This document shows, one piece after another, positions 8,241-16,232 of a DNA stretch of 36,648 nt. The translations under genes and the position numbers were made by a program. Position 1 is the first letter of the stretch, and every line of letters starts with the position of its first letter. Location of the stretch: NCBI GenBank assembly GCA_029243485.1, contig JAQWRY010000008.1, positions 1-36,648 on the forward strand. Direction: 5' to 3'. This DNA comes from Candidatus Binatia bacterium (lineage in GTDB: Bacteria; Desulfobacterota; Binatia; UBA12015). The notes beneath the pieces are model-generated. The model was not told the DNA's origin. It made no database searches and saw only the letters and a list, made by a program, of their open reading frames with translations.

Positions 8241-8543
8241 TCACGAACGGAGCCGCTCCGCACACCCCAGGGCTTCGGCTTGGTAGATTTTCCCGCGCGC
8301 GGTGAAGAAGCCCAGGACGTGCAGAGAGGTGGGCACGAAGCTGAAACCGATGTCCAGTCGAGGATGCCACTGAAAGATGGACCCGCCGAGCCCCATCCAA
8401 CCGTAGAATCCTTCCCGGCCGGCATTGAACGCCTCGTGGAGACCTTTCCTACTTCCGCTGGTTTCGCGAAATAGATTTACACCGCCTTGAGTGAAGTTGG
8501 TTCGGTTGAAGCCCATGGCAGACTCGATCGGCGCTCCATGCAT
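8241..8543 (-). pseudogene. Beta-lactamase-family serine hydrolase, C-terminal fragment
   Basis: About 100 residues read AMGFNRTNF, a short linker, GWMGLGGSIFQWHP, DIGFSFVPT and a terminal ARGKIYQAEALGC. This order (G.GG..F.WHPELGIGFAYVP) is typical of the C-terminal third of class C beta-lactamase/esterase-like serine hydrolases. The N-terminal two thirds with the SxxK and YxN motifs are absent. Immediately upstream on this strand lies the IS3 remnant, so the gene appears to have been cut by an IS-linked rearrangement. No function is expected. Confidence 0.6.
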
Positions 8544-8559
8544 GGCCTCCCACGCTCAG

Positions 8560-9891
8560 GCGTTCAAGAACTCTCTTCCTTCCCAGGTGCCACCGGCCGA
8601 CATCATTGCCGCGACATTCAGCGCAAGACACGACGCCGTTTTTCGGCGGGAGAGAAGATCCGAATCGTCCTGGAAGGACCGCGCGGCGAGGAGAGCATTG
8701 CGGCTCTGTGTCGTCGCGAGGGGCTGGCCCCGAATCTCTACTACCGGTGGTCCATGGAATTTCTGGTGGCTGAAATGAAACGGCTCCTGGGCGACACGAG
8801 GCGTGCGGCGAGCGCCCCAGAGGTAAAGGGACTGCAGGACGAGAACGACCGCTTGAAGCACGCACTGGCCGAGACGGTGCTCGAAGTGCGGTTACTCAAA
8901 AAAGTCTCGTGGGCTCCGGCTCGGACGACGGTACGAGCGATTGAGAGCGTCGTAGAAGCGCGAAGTGATCCGCCTGGTCGAGGGATCGGACCTGTCGGTG
9001 CGCCGCACGCTACGCGAGCTGGGCGTGAGCCGCTCGACTTTCTACGTCTGTTACGAGCGCTACCGCGAGAATGGCGACGCTGAACTAGAGCCGCGCAAGC
9101 CCGCGCCGCGACGCCACTGGAACCGCATCGCTGAGCGCGAGCGAGAGCGGATGGTCGAAGCGGCGCTGGCCGACCCGGAGAAGTCACCCGGAGAGCTGGC
9201 GCGGCAGAGGACGGACCGGGCAGGCCAATTCATCTCTGAATCCAGCGTCTATCGCATTCTAAAGGCGCACGACCTGATCACGAGTCCGGCCTACGTCTTG
9301 ATCCGCGTCGCGGATCGCTTCCAGCATCCGACGACGCACCCGAACGAATTTTGGCAGACGGACTTTACGTACCTGCGCGTGGTGAGCTGGGGCTGGTACT
9401 ACCTCTCGACCGTGCTCGACGACTACTCGCGCTACATCCTGGCGTGGACCCCCGGCACGACGATGAAGGCGTCGGACGTGACCGAGACACTCGACCTTTC
9501 GCGAGCGAAGGCGGGAGTCGACGAGGTGGCGGTCGTGCACCGGCCTCGGCTGCTGAGCGACCACGGCCCCTGTTACGTGTCGGGCGACCTGACGGCCCAC
9601 CTCCGTCGCCACGGGATGCAACACACACGAGGAGCGCCGTACCATCCGCAGACGCAAGGAAAGATCGATCGGTCGCTTCGTCGAGCACTACAACCACCGC
9701 CGCTACCACGAGTCACTGGACAACGTGACTCCAGCCTATGCATATCGCAGGCGGCGGCAGACGATCTTGACGCGCCGCGAACAGACAAAGAAGAAGACAA
9801 TGGCTCGTCGCAAACGGCAGAACCTACGAGATGCATAGGCGAGCAAACGCGCCGGAAGTGTCTCTTATAAATCGACCCCAAAGATCCCGAC
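8560..9891 (+). mobile_element. Defective IS3-family insertion sequence
   Basis: It contains orfA and orfB of an IS3-type transposase, an A6G frameshift site and a right end with AGTGTCTCTTAT near 9858. A second copy of the same right end lies inverted at 13076-13203; homology runs through GATCCCGAC, so the right boundary is put at about 9891. The matching left inverted repeat was not found upstream of orfA, where a beta-lactamase fragment lies instead, so the element is probably 5'-truncated. Several coding lesions (see the transposase entry) mean it cannot move by itself. Confidence 0.75.
8612..9838 (+). pseudogene. IS3-family transposase OrfAB, inactivated
   Basis: OrfA (frame from about 8612) reads RDIQRKTRRRFSAGEKIRIVLEG, then CRREGLAPNLYYRWSMEFL and a leucine-zipper-like end LKHALAETVLEVRLLKK. 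AAAAAAG at 8898-8904 is the usual -1 slippage site. The OrfB frame entered there meets a TAG at 8953-8955, where relatives have a sense codon. OrfB continues with VIRLVEGSDLSVRRTLRELG and a DDE (rve) core: Asp in WQTDFTYLRV and Asp in LLSDHGPCYVSGDL. At the third position the sequence is GKIDR, Asp instead of the family Glu. About 40 codons are then missing and the frame shifts, with HYNHRRYHESLDNVTPAYAY resuming in another frame to the TAG at 9836. Three independent defects show long inactivity. Confidence 0.8.
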
Positions 9892-10017
9892 GTCTTTGAC
9901 GACTTTCAGGTCCAGAAGTATGCGACGGGAAGAGCCGTAGTCAGACCTGATACGAAGAAAGCTGCCTATAAGTGTGCCAGAGTTATTCGTAAGCTTGAGA
10001 ACATAAAGTTTAGGTGA
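9871..10017 (+). pseudogene. Short C-terminal-like fragment beside the IS end
   Basis: A 48-codon frame without a start codon reads DPDVFDDFQVQKYATGRAVV and ends with RVIRKLENIKFR before TGA. Its composition is lower in GC than its surroundings and looks protein-like, suggesting the tail of a foreign gene carried or cut at the IS right end. No family was recognised. Confidence 0.3.
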
Positions 10018-10081
10018 TGGCGGTGGTCCCGCCGGTCCGGGTTCACCGGGCGGGCCTCTCCGGGCAGAACTCTGCTAGAGT

Positions 10082-10198
10082 CCGCCCGGCGGCTACGCCG
10101 CGGCCGCCTGGACCCGAAAACTGGACCTCGCTCCAGGCTTCGCGGTGGCGGCTACCCGGCGGCCTGGGCAAATCGGCCGTTCATGTTTCCTACCGCCA
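10082..10198 (-). repeat. Dispersed micro-ORF element, type A, copy 2
   Basis: Full-length copy, leader orientation on the minus strand. It runs from GGCGGTAGGAAACATGAACG (head, near 10198) to GGCGTAGCCGCCGGGCGG (tail, near 10082). The micro-ORF 10184-10152 encodes MNGRFAQAAG-TAG. Downstream, GCCTGGA can pair with TCCAGGC or, alternatively, CTGGA with the nearer TCCAG; GGCGGC/GCCGCC forms a further stem. The head abuts the Thr-Pro coding stretch of the gene at 10183 on the opposite strand. Confidence 0.8.
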
Positions 10199-10794
10199 CC
10201 CCGACGCCGACCCCGACGCCAACACCAACCCCGCCGGCACCAACACCGACGATTACGCCGTCGGAGACGCCGGGGGATTTCGTGCCTGTGTGCAACCACC
10301 CTTGTCCTTCGCGGATTCGACTGGTTCGCAACTCGGCCCGGCTCGACATGCTCCACCTGAAGGCAGGGTTCTTCCCTGTGGAACCTTACGATCCTGTTCT
10401 CTGCGACTTCCGGATCTCTCTGAGCAACGTCAATGGACTGATTTACGAGGGCGAGTTGCTTCCCGGCGATCTGGAGCGCAAAGGGCGAAAGAACCTCTTC
10501 AAAGATCGTCTTGCGAGAACTTCCCCGAAGATTCGCGACGGAATCGGACTGACACAGATGTCGCGGCGCCTGGAAGGATTTTGGCGATTCCAGTTCAAGG
10601 CCTTCGCTCAGCTTGACGCGGTCACCGAAGACGAAATGACCTTGCGTATGGAAACCTGTGGCGATCGCTACGAGCTGACGACGCAGTGGCAGAAAATCCG
10701 GAACGGCTACAAACTGAATTTGCGAAATCTTCCCGGACGAAACCGAGGCCCGAAACTGAGGCGCGAATCAGTGGCTCTCGCCGTTTGGCGTTGA
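10183..10794 (+). CDS. Truncated secreted-type protein: Thr-Pro linker plus C-terminal domain
   Basis: 203 residues. The frame opens with an ATG inside the dispersed element, then a TPTPTP linker (residues 4-30) and a domain with CNHPCPSRIRLVRNSARLD and a Phe/Lys-rich pattern (GFWRFQFKAF) ending in a basic tail. There is no signal peptide, yet TP linkers and Cys pairs are normally found in exported proteins, so this is probably the 3' part of a longer secreted-protein gene whose 5' half was lost at the repeat. The domain vaguely recalls the C-terminal domains of the PI-PLC and GH8 proteins, but I would not assert homology. It may not be expressed. Confidence 0.5.
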   Translation: MFPTATPTPTPTPTPTPPAPTPTITPSETPGDFVPVCNHPCPSRIRLVRNSARLDMLHLKAGFFPVEPYDPVLCDFRISLSNVNGLIYEGELLPGDLERKGRKNLFKDRLARTSPKIRDGIGLTQMSRRLEGFWRFQFKAFAQLDAVTEDEMTLRMETCGDRYELTTQWQKIRNGYKLNLRNLPGRNRGPKLRRESVALAVWR

Positions 10795-10854
10795 GGATGA
10801 CCGGTTTGGGACCGACGCCTTTTCACATCAAACTGCTTCGGGTAGTTCTACGAA

Positions 10855-12897
10855 ATGCTGTGGAGAACAGGACTGGCCGCGCTTCTGTTTCTCGCCACAT
10901 CCTTGTTCCTGTTGCGAGAGGTCTTGCCGGCGCCGGACAGCTTGTTGCAGACCTTTGAAACCGCGGAAACAGATGGCGCGACGAGATGGTCCCGCATCGC
11001 GACCGCGGACCAGGCCATGGTCGTGGCGCTGGTGGCAAATAATGCCGATTCTCTGGCCTCGGACCCGGCGTCTCTGGCTCGCGGCGGGCAATGCTTTCCC
11101 CTGAAGAATAGTTTCACTCTGGGCGAGCACGGGTTTGCCGAGGGGATCCTCGCGTCAATCCCGTGGCTGGCGACAGGGGATCCGGTCCTCACCTACAATG
11201 TGCTGTTGCTTCTCGGATATTTTCTCGCCGGTTTCAGCATGTTCCTGCTGGCGACCCATTTTACCGGAGACCCCCGCGCGGGCGTGCTCGCAGGACTCTT
11301 GCTGCAGCTGGTTCCCGGGCGCATCACTGATGCTGGACATCCCTACCTTTACGCCGAATTCTGGCTGGCCTTCGCCTTGTTGTTTTTGCATCGCCTTTTC
11401 GCCCTCGGTGATCTCCGGGCGGCCGTCGGGGTGGCCTTCTTTCTCGGGATCCTCGCGCTCGAGAGCATCTATCTGATTCTCGGCACGATTCCGGTGGTGC
11501 TTCTCTACGTTGGGTTCCTCTTCTGGCGTCATCGCGAGCATCGCTGGAAGGCATTGCTCTCCTGCGCGGGCGCAGGAATCTGGGTGGTGGGCGTGGCTCT
11601 TCTGGTATTCTTGCCGTATCTGGAAACCCGAGATACCTGGGCGGCTCTCGACGGTCGGGTGGCGCTGCTGCCTTTGATTACGGTGTTTGGCCCGGGCCAG
11701 CCCTTTTTCCCCGGATGGATTTTCGTAGGTTTGCTCGCAATCGCCATCCTCGACCGGTTCCGGGGGCCGCGGCGCCGCCATGGCGAGGATCCGCGTTGGG
11801 TGATGGCGGGGAGCGCGGTCCTGATTCTCTGGTTTGGCACCAACCGCATGAGTATCCCGGGGACGGGAATTTACGTCTCGGGCCTCTTTCCCCTCGCCAA
11901 GGGGTTCATCCCCGGGCTCGATGCGATTCGAGCTCCCGGATATCTGTTGAACATCGTCTGGGTGCCTCTGGCGTTGCTCGCCGCCTACGGTGCGCTGGCG
12001 TTGTTCTCGGCGATGTCGAGTCGACTGGGGTGGGGTGTCTTTGTCGGTCTGGCGCTCGGGATCTTGGGCATTCGGTTTGTTCCGAGCGTTGCGGTCCTGA
12101 ATTTCGGCCACGATGTGCAAATGACGGCAAGGGACGTGCGGCCGTCGCCAGAAGATATCTCCTTGATCCGTGAGCTTCCGCCCGGGGCTGTCCTTCATCT
12201 ACCGATGCCGGTCTCAGGCCCGGCCATTCCCAGCACCGTTCAGGCCGAGCAATTGCTCCTCGGGAGTTTCTCGCCGCGTGCGACCACTACCTGCTACAAT
12301 TCCTTTGAAACGCCGTATGCGGGCCAGATCGGACAACTCGCCGCGGCCCTGCCCAGAGCAGCCGGTGTTGTGGCGCTGGAGAGTATCGGTGTGGAGTCCA
12401 TCGTGTTTCACCGGAATCGATCGCTCAAATATGAGCGGTGGTTTCGGAACAAGGCTGCGACCATGGATCAGGCGCAACCCCGACTGGTTCTGGTCGGCGA
12501 GACCGAATCCTTGTTGGCCTACCAGTTGGAGAGCAGCCTCGAGCATGACGCGTCGCCGGCGGTGCTGGGCGCGAGCGTTGGTCCGGTTCGGGTCTGGGTC
12601 GAGGATGAGGCAGCCCCGATCGCATTTGCTGTCGAGAACCGGGGCGAGCAGGTGTATCGCTCCGAGGGGCCGTTGGGCTACGAAAACGGGGTGGTGCAGT
12701 GGCTCAACCCGTCCGGCGAGTTGATCGCCTCTGAGGAGGTGAGATTTCTCCTGCCACTGGCATTGGCACCAGCGGGTCAGATGTCTCTGGCGATTGACCT
12801 CGAGCCGCCGGCGGCTCCGGGGCGCTTCGACGGATACCTCTACAGGGTTAGCGATCCGGGACGGCCCATCGGCCTGGCGCGAATCCGTCGTCGCTGA
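10855..12897 (+). CDS. Large multi-spanning membrane protein, GT-C glycosyltransferase-like
   Basis: 680 residues with about ten hydrophobic helices across residues 1-420 and a soluble C-terminal part of roughly 250 residues. An early acidic/aromatic loop, a PYLYAEFW segment and several Arg/His-rich cytosolic loops are in the style of GT-C membrane glycosyltransferases, which use lipid-linked sugars at the periplasmic face. The C-terminal part has the PPGAVLHLPMP..NSFETPYAGQ pattern seen in large YfhO-like/GT-C hypothetical proteins (compare the fragment at 19378). No defining catalytic motif is certain, so the enzymatic role is inferred. The start at 10855 follows GGGTAG nine bases upstream. 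It stands alone between the TP-linker gene and an IS scar. Confidence 0.65.
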   Translation: MLWRTGLAALLFLATSLFLLREVLPAPDSLLQTFETAETDGATRWSRIATADQAMVVALVANNADSLASDPASLARGGQCFPLKNSFTLGEHGFAEGILASIPWLATGDPVLTYNVLLLLGYFLAGFSMFLLATHFTGDPRAGVLAGLLLQLVPGRITDAGHPYLYAEFWLAFALLFLHRLFALGDLRAAVGVAFFLGILALESIYLILGTIPVVLLYVGFLFWRHREHRWKALLSCAGAGIWVVGVALLVFLPYLETRDTWAALDGRVALLPLITVFGPGQPFFPGWIFVGLLAIAILDRFRGPRRRHGEDPRWVMAGSAVLILWFGTNRMSIPGTGIYVSGLFPLAKGFIPGLDAIRAPGYLLNIVWVPLALLAAYGALALFSAMSSRLGWGVFVGLALGILGIRFVPSVAVLNFGHDVQMTARDVRPSPEDISLIRELPPGAVLHLPMPVSGPAIPSTVQAEQLLLGSFSPRATTTCYNSFETPYAGQIGQLAAALPRAAGVVALESIGVESIVFHRNRSLKYERWFRNKAATMDQAQPRLVLVGETESLLAYQLESSLEHDASPAVLGASVGPVRVWVEDEAAPIAFAVENRGEQVYRSEGPLGYENGVVQWLNPSGELIASEEVRFLLPLALAPAGQMSLAIDLEPPAAPGRFDGYLYRVSDPGRPIGLARIRRR

Positions 12898-13075
12898 GGG
12901 TACTGTCCAGTTGAGCGAGCCATTGGCAAAGTGGCCCGATGAACGACCCGACATCGAGATACCGCGGCTACCGATTCCCACCGGAGATCATCAGTCATGC
13001 CGTATGGCTGTACTATCGGTTCTCGCTCAGCTTCCGCGACGTCGAGGATCTCCTTGCACAGCTACGTCGTCAGCT
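12898..13075 (+). mobile_element. IS6-family insertion sequence, left-end fragment with transposase start
   Basis: The terminus-like GGGTACTGTCCAGTT starts right after the preceding stop codon. An ATG at 12939 then opens YRGYRFPPEIISHAVWLYY and RFSLSFRDVEDLLA, the highly conserved N-terminus of IS6/IS26-type DDE transposases. The match ends at about 13063, before any catalytic residue, where sequence belonging to an IS3-type right end takes over. The fragment is therefore a dead scar. Confidence 0.7.
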
Positions 13076-13203
13076 GAGTCGGGATCTTCGGGGTCGATTT
13101 CCAAGAGACACTTCCGGCACATTTACTCGCCCACGCAGCTCGTAGGCTCTGCCGTTTGCGACGAGCCGTCGTCTTCTTCTTGATCTGTTCTTGGCGCGTC
13201 AGC
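13076..13203 (-). mobile_element. IS3-family right-end fragment (inverted)
   Basis: The reverse complement matches the last 130 or so bases of the IS at 8.6-9.9 kb, including the OrfB C-terminus (LTRQEQIKKKTTARRKRQSL) and the AGTGTCTCTT end. Similarity stops at about 13203 (GCGCGTCA). It is fused to the IS6 fragment, so two different elements recombined or inserted here, directly upstream of the glucanase gene. Confidence 0.7.
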
Positions 13204-13239
13204 AAACCGACACAAATTCCGATCCAGCTCGACGGACCC

Positions 13240-15150
13240 GTGAAAGGACGTTGGTTCGTCGGGCCCGGATTGTTTAATCGTCCCTTTCGCAGCGGCTTCG
13301 GACCGTGGCAAGATCCCCAGACGATCCCCACTCGGGTCACGATCACGGCAGTTCTCTGCTTGGCGTCCGTCTTGGCGGCGCCTCGGGCCGGCGCGGTCGT
13401 GAATCATCCCTTCGGATCCCGTCCCCTTACCTATGCGGCCGGCACGATCCTGCCGAACCATCTCGGTTTGCCCGTGCTCGATCAGGCCGTTCGCGACTTC
13501 TACGACGCTTGGAAGGCGAAGTACGTCTCGCAGCAGTGTGGCGCGGGCCGTTACCTGGTCGAGGCGAACACGCAACTCGGCAACCTCACGGTGTCTGAGG
13601 GGCAGGGATACGGGATGGTCATCACCGCGATGATGGCCGGGCATGACCCGACCGCACAGACGGTCTTCGACGGCATGTATGCGTTCTTTCGTGACCACCC
13701 GACTGCAGCCCACGCGAACCTGATGTCCTGGTATCAGAACGATTCGTGTGACGACGCGCAGGGAAACAACAGCGCCTCGGATGGCGATCTGGATATCGCC
13801 TTCGCTCTCCTCTTGGCCGACGAACAGTGGGGCAGTGCCGGAGCCGTGGACTACGCGAGCGAGGCGCTGGCCGTGATCGCCGACATCAAAGACGGCGACA
13901 CGGACACGACGACCCGGTACGTCACGCTCGGAGACTGGGTCACACCGGCGGACTCGACGTACTACCCATCCACGCGAACGTCCGACTTCATGATGGATCA
14001 CTATCGGAGTTTCGAGGCCGCCACGTCCGATAGCGACTGGGCGGCGCTGCTAGATCAAACCTACACGATTATCGCGGCTCTTCAGGCGGGCTACAGCCCG
14101 GCCACGGGCCTGCTTCCCGACTTCGTGTTGGACCCTCTGACGACGCCGGTTCCCGCAGGCCCGGGATTCTTGGAGGGATCAGCCGACGGCGCGTACTCCT
14201 ACAATGCTGCGCGCGACCCGTGGCGGATCGCAACCGACTACATCGTGTCCGGCGATGAGCGCGCCAAGACCGCGCTCGACACCATCAACACCTGGCTTCG
14301 TTCGTCGACCAGCGAGTCCCCCGCCGCGATCCAGGCCGGTTACCAATTGAACGGCACCCCACTGCCCGGAACGGGTTACATATCCATGGCCTTCATTGCT
14401 CCGTTCGGAGTCGGAGCCATGGTGGATGTGTCCAATCAGGCGTGGCTCAACGACACCTGGGACCTCGTCGACGGCACGTCGATCGAGGACGAGGGATACT
14501 TCGAGAACACGCTGAAGATGCTCTCGATGCTAGTCATGTCCGGCAACTGGTGGGCGCCGGCTCTGGCGACGTGCGGCGACGCCGAGTCCTGCACGATCAT
14601 CGATGCATGTGACGGCGCCGGCAGGTGCGTGGGCTCGACTGAGCCGGCAGCTCTCTGCACATTGCCTCTGACCGCGGGCCGATCCACGCTGGTCATCAAG
14701 GAGAAAGGCACGAAGGACTCGCTAGTTTGGAAGTGGAGCAAGGGCCCCGAGGTGCTGGCCGCTGCCTTCGGCGATCCGACCACGTCCGACGACTACACGC
14801 TCTGCTTGTACGACGAGACCGGCGGCTCGACCACCGTGCTCCTCACCCCAGCTGCGCCGGCCGGTTCCACCGCGTGGGTCAGCAAGGGCGACAAAGGCTT
14901 CCTGTACAAGAAGAAGGACCTGCTGCCCGACGGCATCCGTTTGATCAAGCTCGCTGCAGGCACGGTCGGCAAGGCCAAAATCACCTTCAAGGCGAAGGGT
15001 GAGGCTCTCGGCATTTCGACTCTGGGCTTCGATCCGTCGGCAACGATCACCGCGCAGCTACGCAACAGCTCCGGCGCCTGCTTCGGTGCGGTCTATCAAG
15101 CGCCGTTCCTGAAGAACGAGGCGAATCAGTTCCGCGACCGAAGCGAGTGA
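13240..15150 (+). CDS. Secreted glycoside hydrolase family 8 (endoglucanase-type) with C-terminal accessory domain
   Basis: The start is uncertain: the frame is open back to 13156 in the IS remnant. GTG at 13240 or TTG at 13270 would place the signal peptide (TITAVLCLASVLAAPRAGA) correctly. The GH8 catalytic domain holds the general acid Glu in VSEGQGYGM (codon 13597) and a perfect match to the GH8 signature ASDGDLDIAFALLLADEQW (codons 13774-13830). GH8 enzymes are inverting endo-beta-glucanases, chitosanases or xylanases with an (alpha/alpha)6 barrel; BcsZ relatives act in cellulose export, but no bcs genes are present. After a short Cys-rich segment, a domain of about 150 residues (from about 14680; SLVWKWSKG..FGDP..YTLCLYDE) is shared with the PI-PLC-lectin protein. 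Expected to be extracellular and active on beta-1,4-glycans. Confidence 0.85.
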   Translation: MKGRWFVGPGLFNRPFRSGFGPWQDPQTIPTRVTITAVLCLASVLAAPRAGAVVNHPFGSRPLTYAAGTILPNHLGLPVLDQAVRDFYDAWKAKYVSQQCGAGRYLVEANTQLGNLTVSEGQGYGMVITAMMAGHDPTAQTVFDGMYAFFRDHPTAAHANLMSWYQNDSCDDAQGNNSASDGDLDIAFALLLADEQWGSAGAVDYASEALAVIADIKDGDTDTTTRYVTLGDWVTPADSTYYPSTRTSDFMMDHYRSFEAATSDSDWAALLDQTYTIIAALQAGYSPATGLLPDFVLDPLTTPVPAGPGFLEGSADGAYSYNAARDPWRIATDYIVSGDERAKTALDTINTWLRSSTSESPAAIQAGYQLNGTPLPGTGYISMAFIAPFGVGAMVDVSNQAWLNDTWDLVDGTSIEDEGYFENTLKMLSMLVMSGNWWAPALATCGDAESCTIIDACDGAGRCVGSTEPAALCTLPLTAGRSTLVIKEKGTKDSLVWKWSKGPEVLAAAFGDPTTSDDYTLCLYDETGGSTTVLLTPAAPAGSTAWVSKGDKGFLYKKKDLLPDGIRLIKLAAGTVGKAKITFKAKGEALGISTLGFDPSATITAQLRNSSGACFGAVYQAPFLKNEANQFRDRSE

Positions 15151-15210
15151 GGGCCCGTCCGGGTCTTTGCTGGCCCCGTTCCCGCTCCCTCGTCAGAGTT
15201 CGATCACGTA

Positions 15211-15316
15211 GCCGCCCAGCGGTTACGCCACCGGCGGAAACGGGGCGGTTGGCAGGATTGTGTTTGGCGAATACAGCGCCGCTAAGGCAAAAAGGGCCTT
15301 CCTGTTTCCTACCGGC
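15211..15316 (-). repeat. Dispersed element, type B, copy 1
   Basis: In leader orientation (minus) it begins TGCCGGTAGGAAACAGGAAG and ends GTAACCGCTGGGCGGC, the same two ends as type A but with a different core. The position of the type A start codon reads AGG here, then KALFALAALYSPNTILP continues to a TAA at 15223. It forms the artificial tail of the methyltransferase pseudogene at 15317-16132, and was probably inserted into that gene or joined to it. Core DNA is similar to the copy at 20182-20298. Confidence 0.75.
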
Positions 15317-16132
15317 AGTTCGGCTTGGGTGAGAGCGCGGTCGAGGTCAATTGCGAAGAATGGATTTGCGATGAGCCGAGCTTCCGAATCTACAGCTCTC
15401 CCTGCCTTCTCAAGGCGACGCCCACGCAGCCGCTCCGGTACGATCGCAACCAGGGCCTTGTAATGCCGGGTCTCGGCGCCATCGAGCACGGAGAGCGTCT
15501 CGGGGCGCTCGAAAAGGAGGACCGCGGCTCGGCCGGATCCGCGAAGCCGCGTCGCGAACTTGCTGCGGTACTCCGTCCCATGACGCTGGAGACAGCCGCG
15601 GGCGAAGTACGGATCGGGCTCGGCGTTCGTCAGATGCACGTGTGGGAAAATGACGACACCCGACGAGCGCGTTACCCGGAGGGCTTCGCCCAAAAGAGCG
15701 TCTTGACGATACCGGCGCAGAGTATCGAGACCGTGGGCACAAGCGACGGTTCCATCACCAAGGGGCCAGGGGCTGTCGGGACGCTGAAAGATAATGTCCC
15801 AGTTCGCCGCGCGCTGGAACGCCGCGTACAGATCTCGCGTCGGGCGACGGTGCTTCGTCTCGACGAAGCTGCGAAAGGCATCTGGGTCTCCGAAGCGAAC
15901 TTCTTCGAGACGTTGCACCTCCTCGACCGCGAAACCCCCTCACCAAACCGCGCCGCGGTGAAGAGTGCGAATCCCTCGCACACCGCGATGGCGATCTCGC
16001 AGGGATCGCATGCGAGCTCGCCAGACCGCCCCCCCGCGCGTCTTCAAGAAACACTCGAACCGACAACCTGCCCTGGCACTTCGGGCAGACGAGCCGGCCA
16101 AGGACCCGCTGAGCCATTGGCATACAGGGCAT
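15317..16132 (-). pseudogene. Methyltransferase-like gene with Zn-ribbon start, two frameshifts and truncated 3' end
   Basis: Three frames join into one protein. First comes LVCPKCQGRL from an ATG near 16117. After a one-base shift in a C7 tract (16029-16035) it continues ACDPCEIAIAVCEGFALF, completing a CxxC...CxxC Trm112-like ribbon. After a shift in a C5 tract (15935-15939) it continues AVEEVQRLEEVRFGDP and then GEALRVTRSSGVVIFPHVHL. The last motif resembles the post-motif region of class I SAM-dependent methyltransferases. The 3' end runs into the type B element at 15316. Both shifts are in homopolymers, so sequencing error is possible for those, but not for the 3' truncation. The enzyme class is moderately certain. 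Confidence 0.5.
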
Positions 16133-16232
16133 AGGATCTATGGATCCTCTTCACTTGCAACGGCACCGCCCACACGAATCCGCCGAGGCCGCGTATCGCC
16201 GACGGGATGTTCTACGAACCGGACCCGCCACC

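Noticed and set aside
11155..12198. A 347-codon minus-strand frame over the membrane protein gene
   Set aside because: It is hydrophilic and Gln/Arg-rich with no family pattern, the typical complement of a transmembrane-coding strand.
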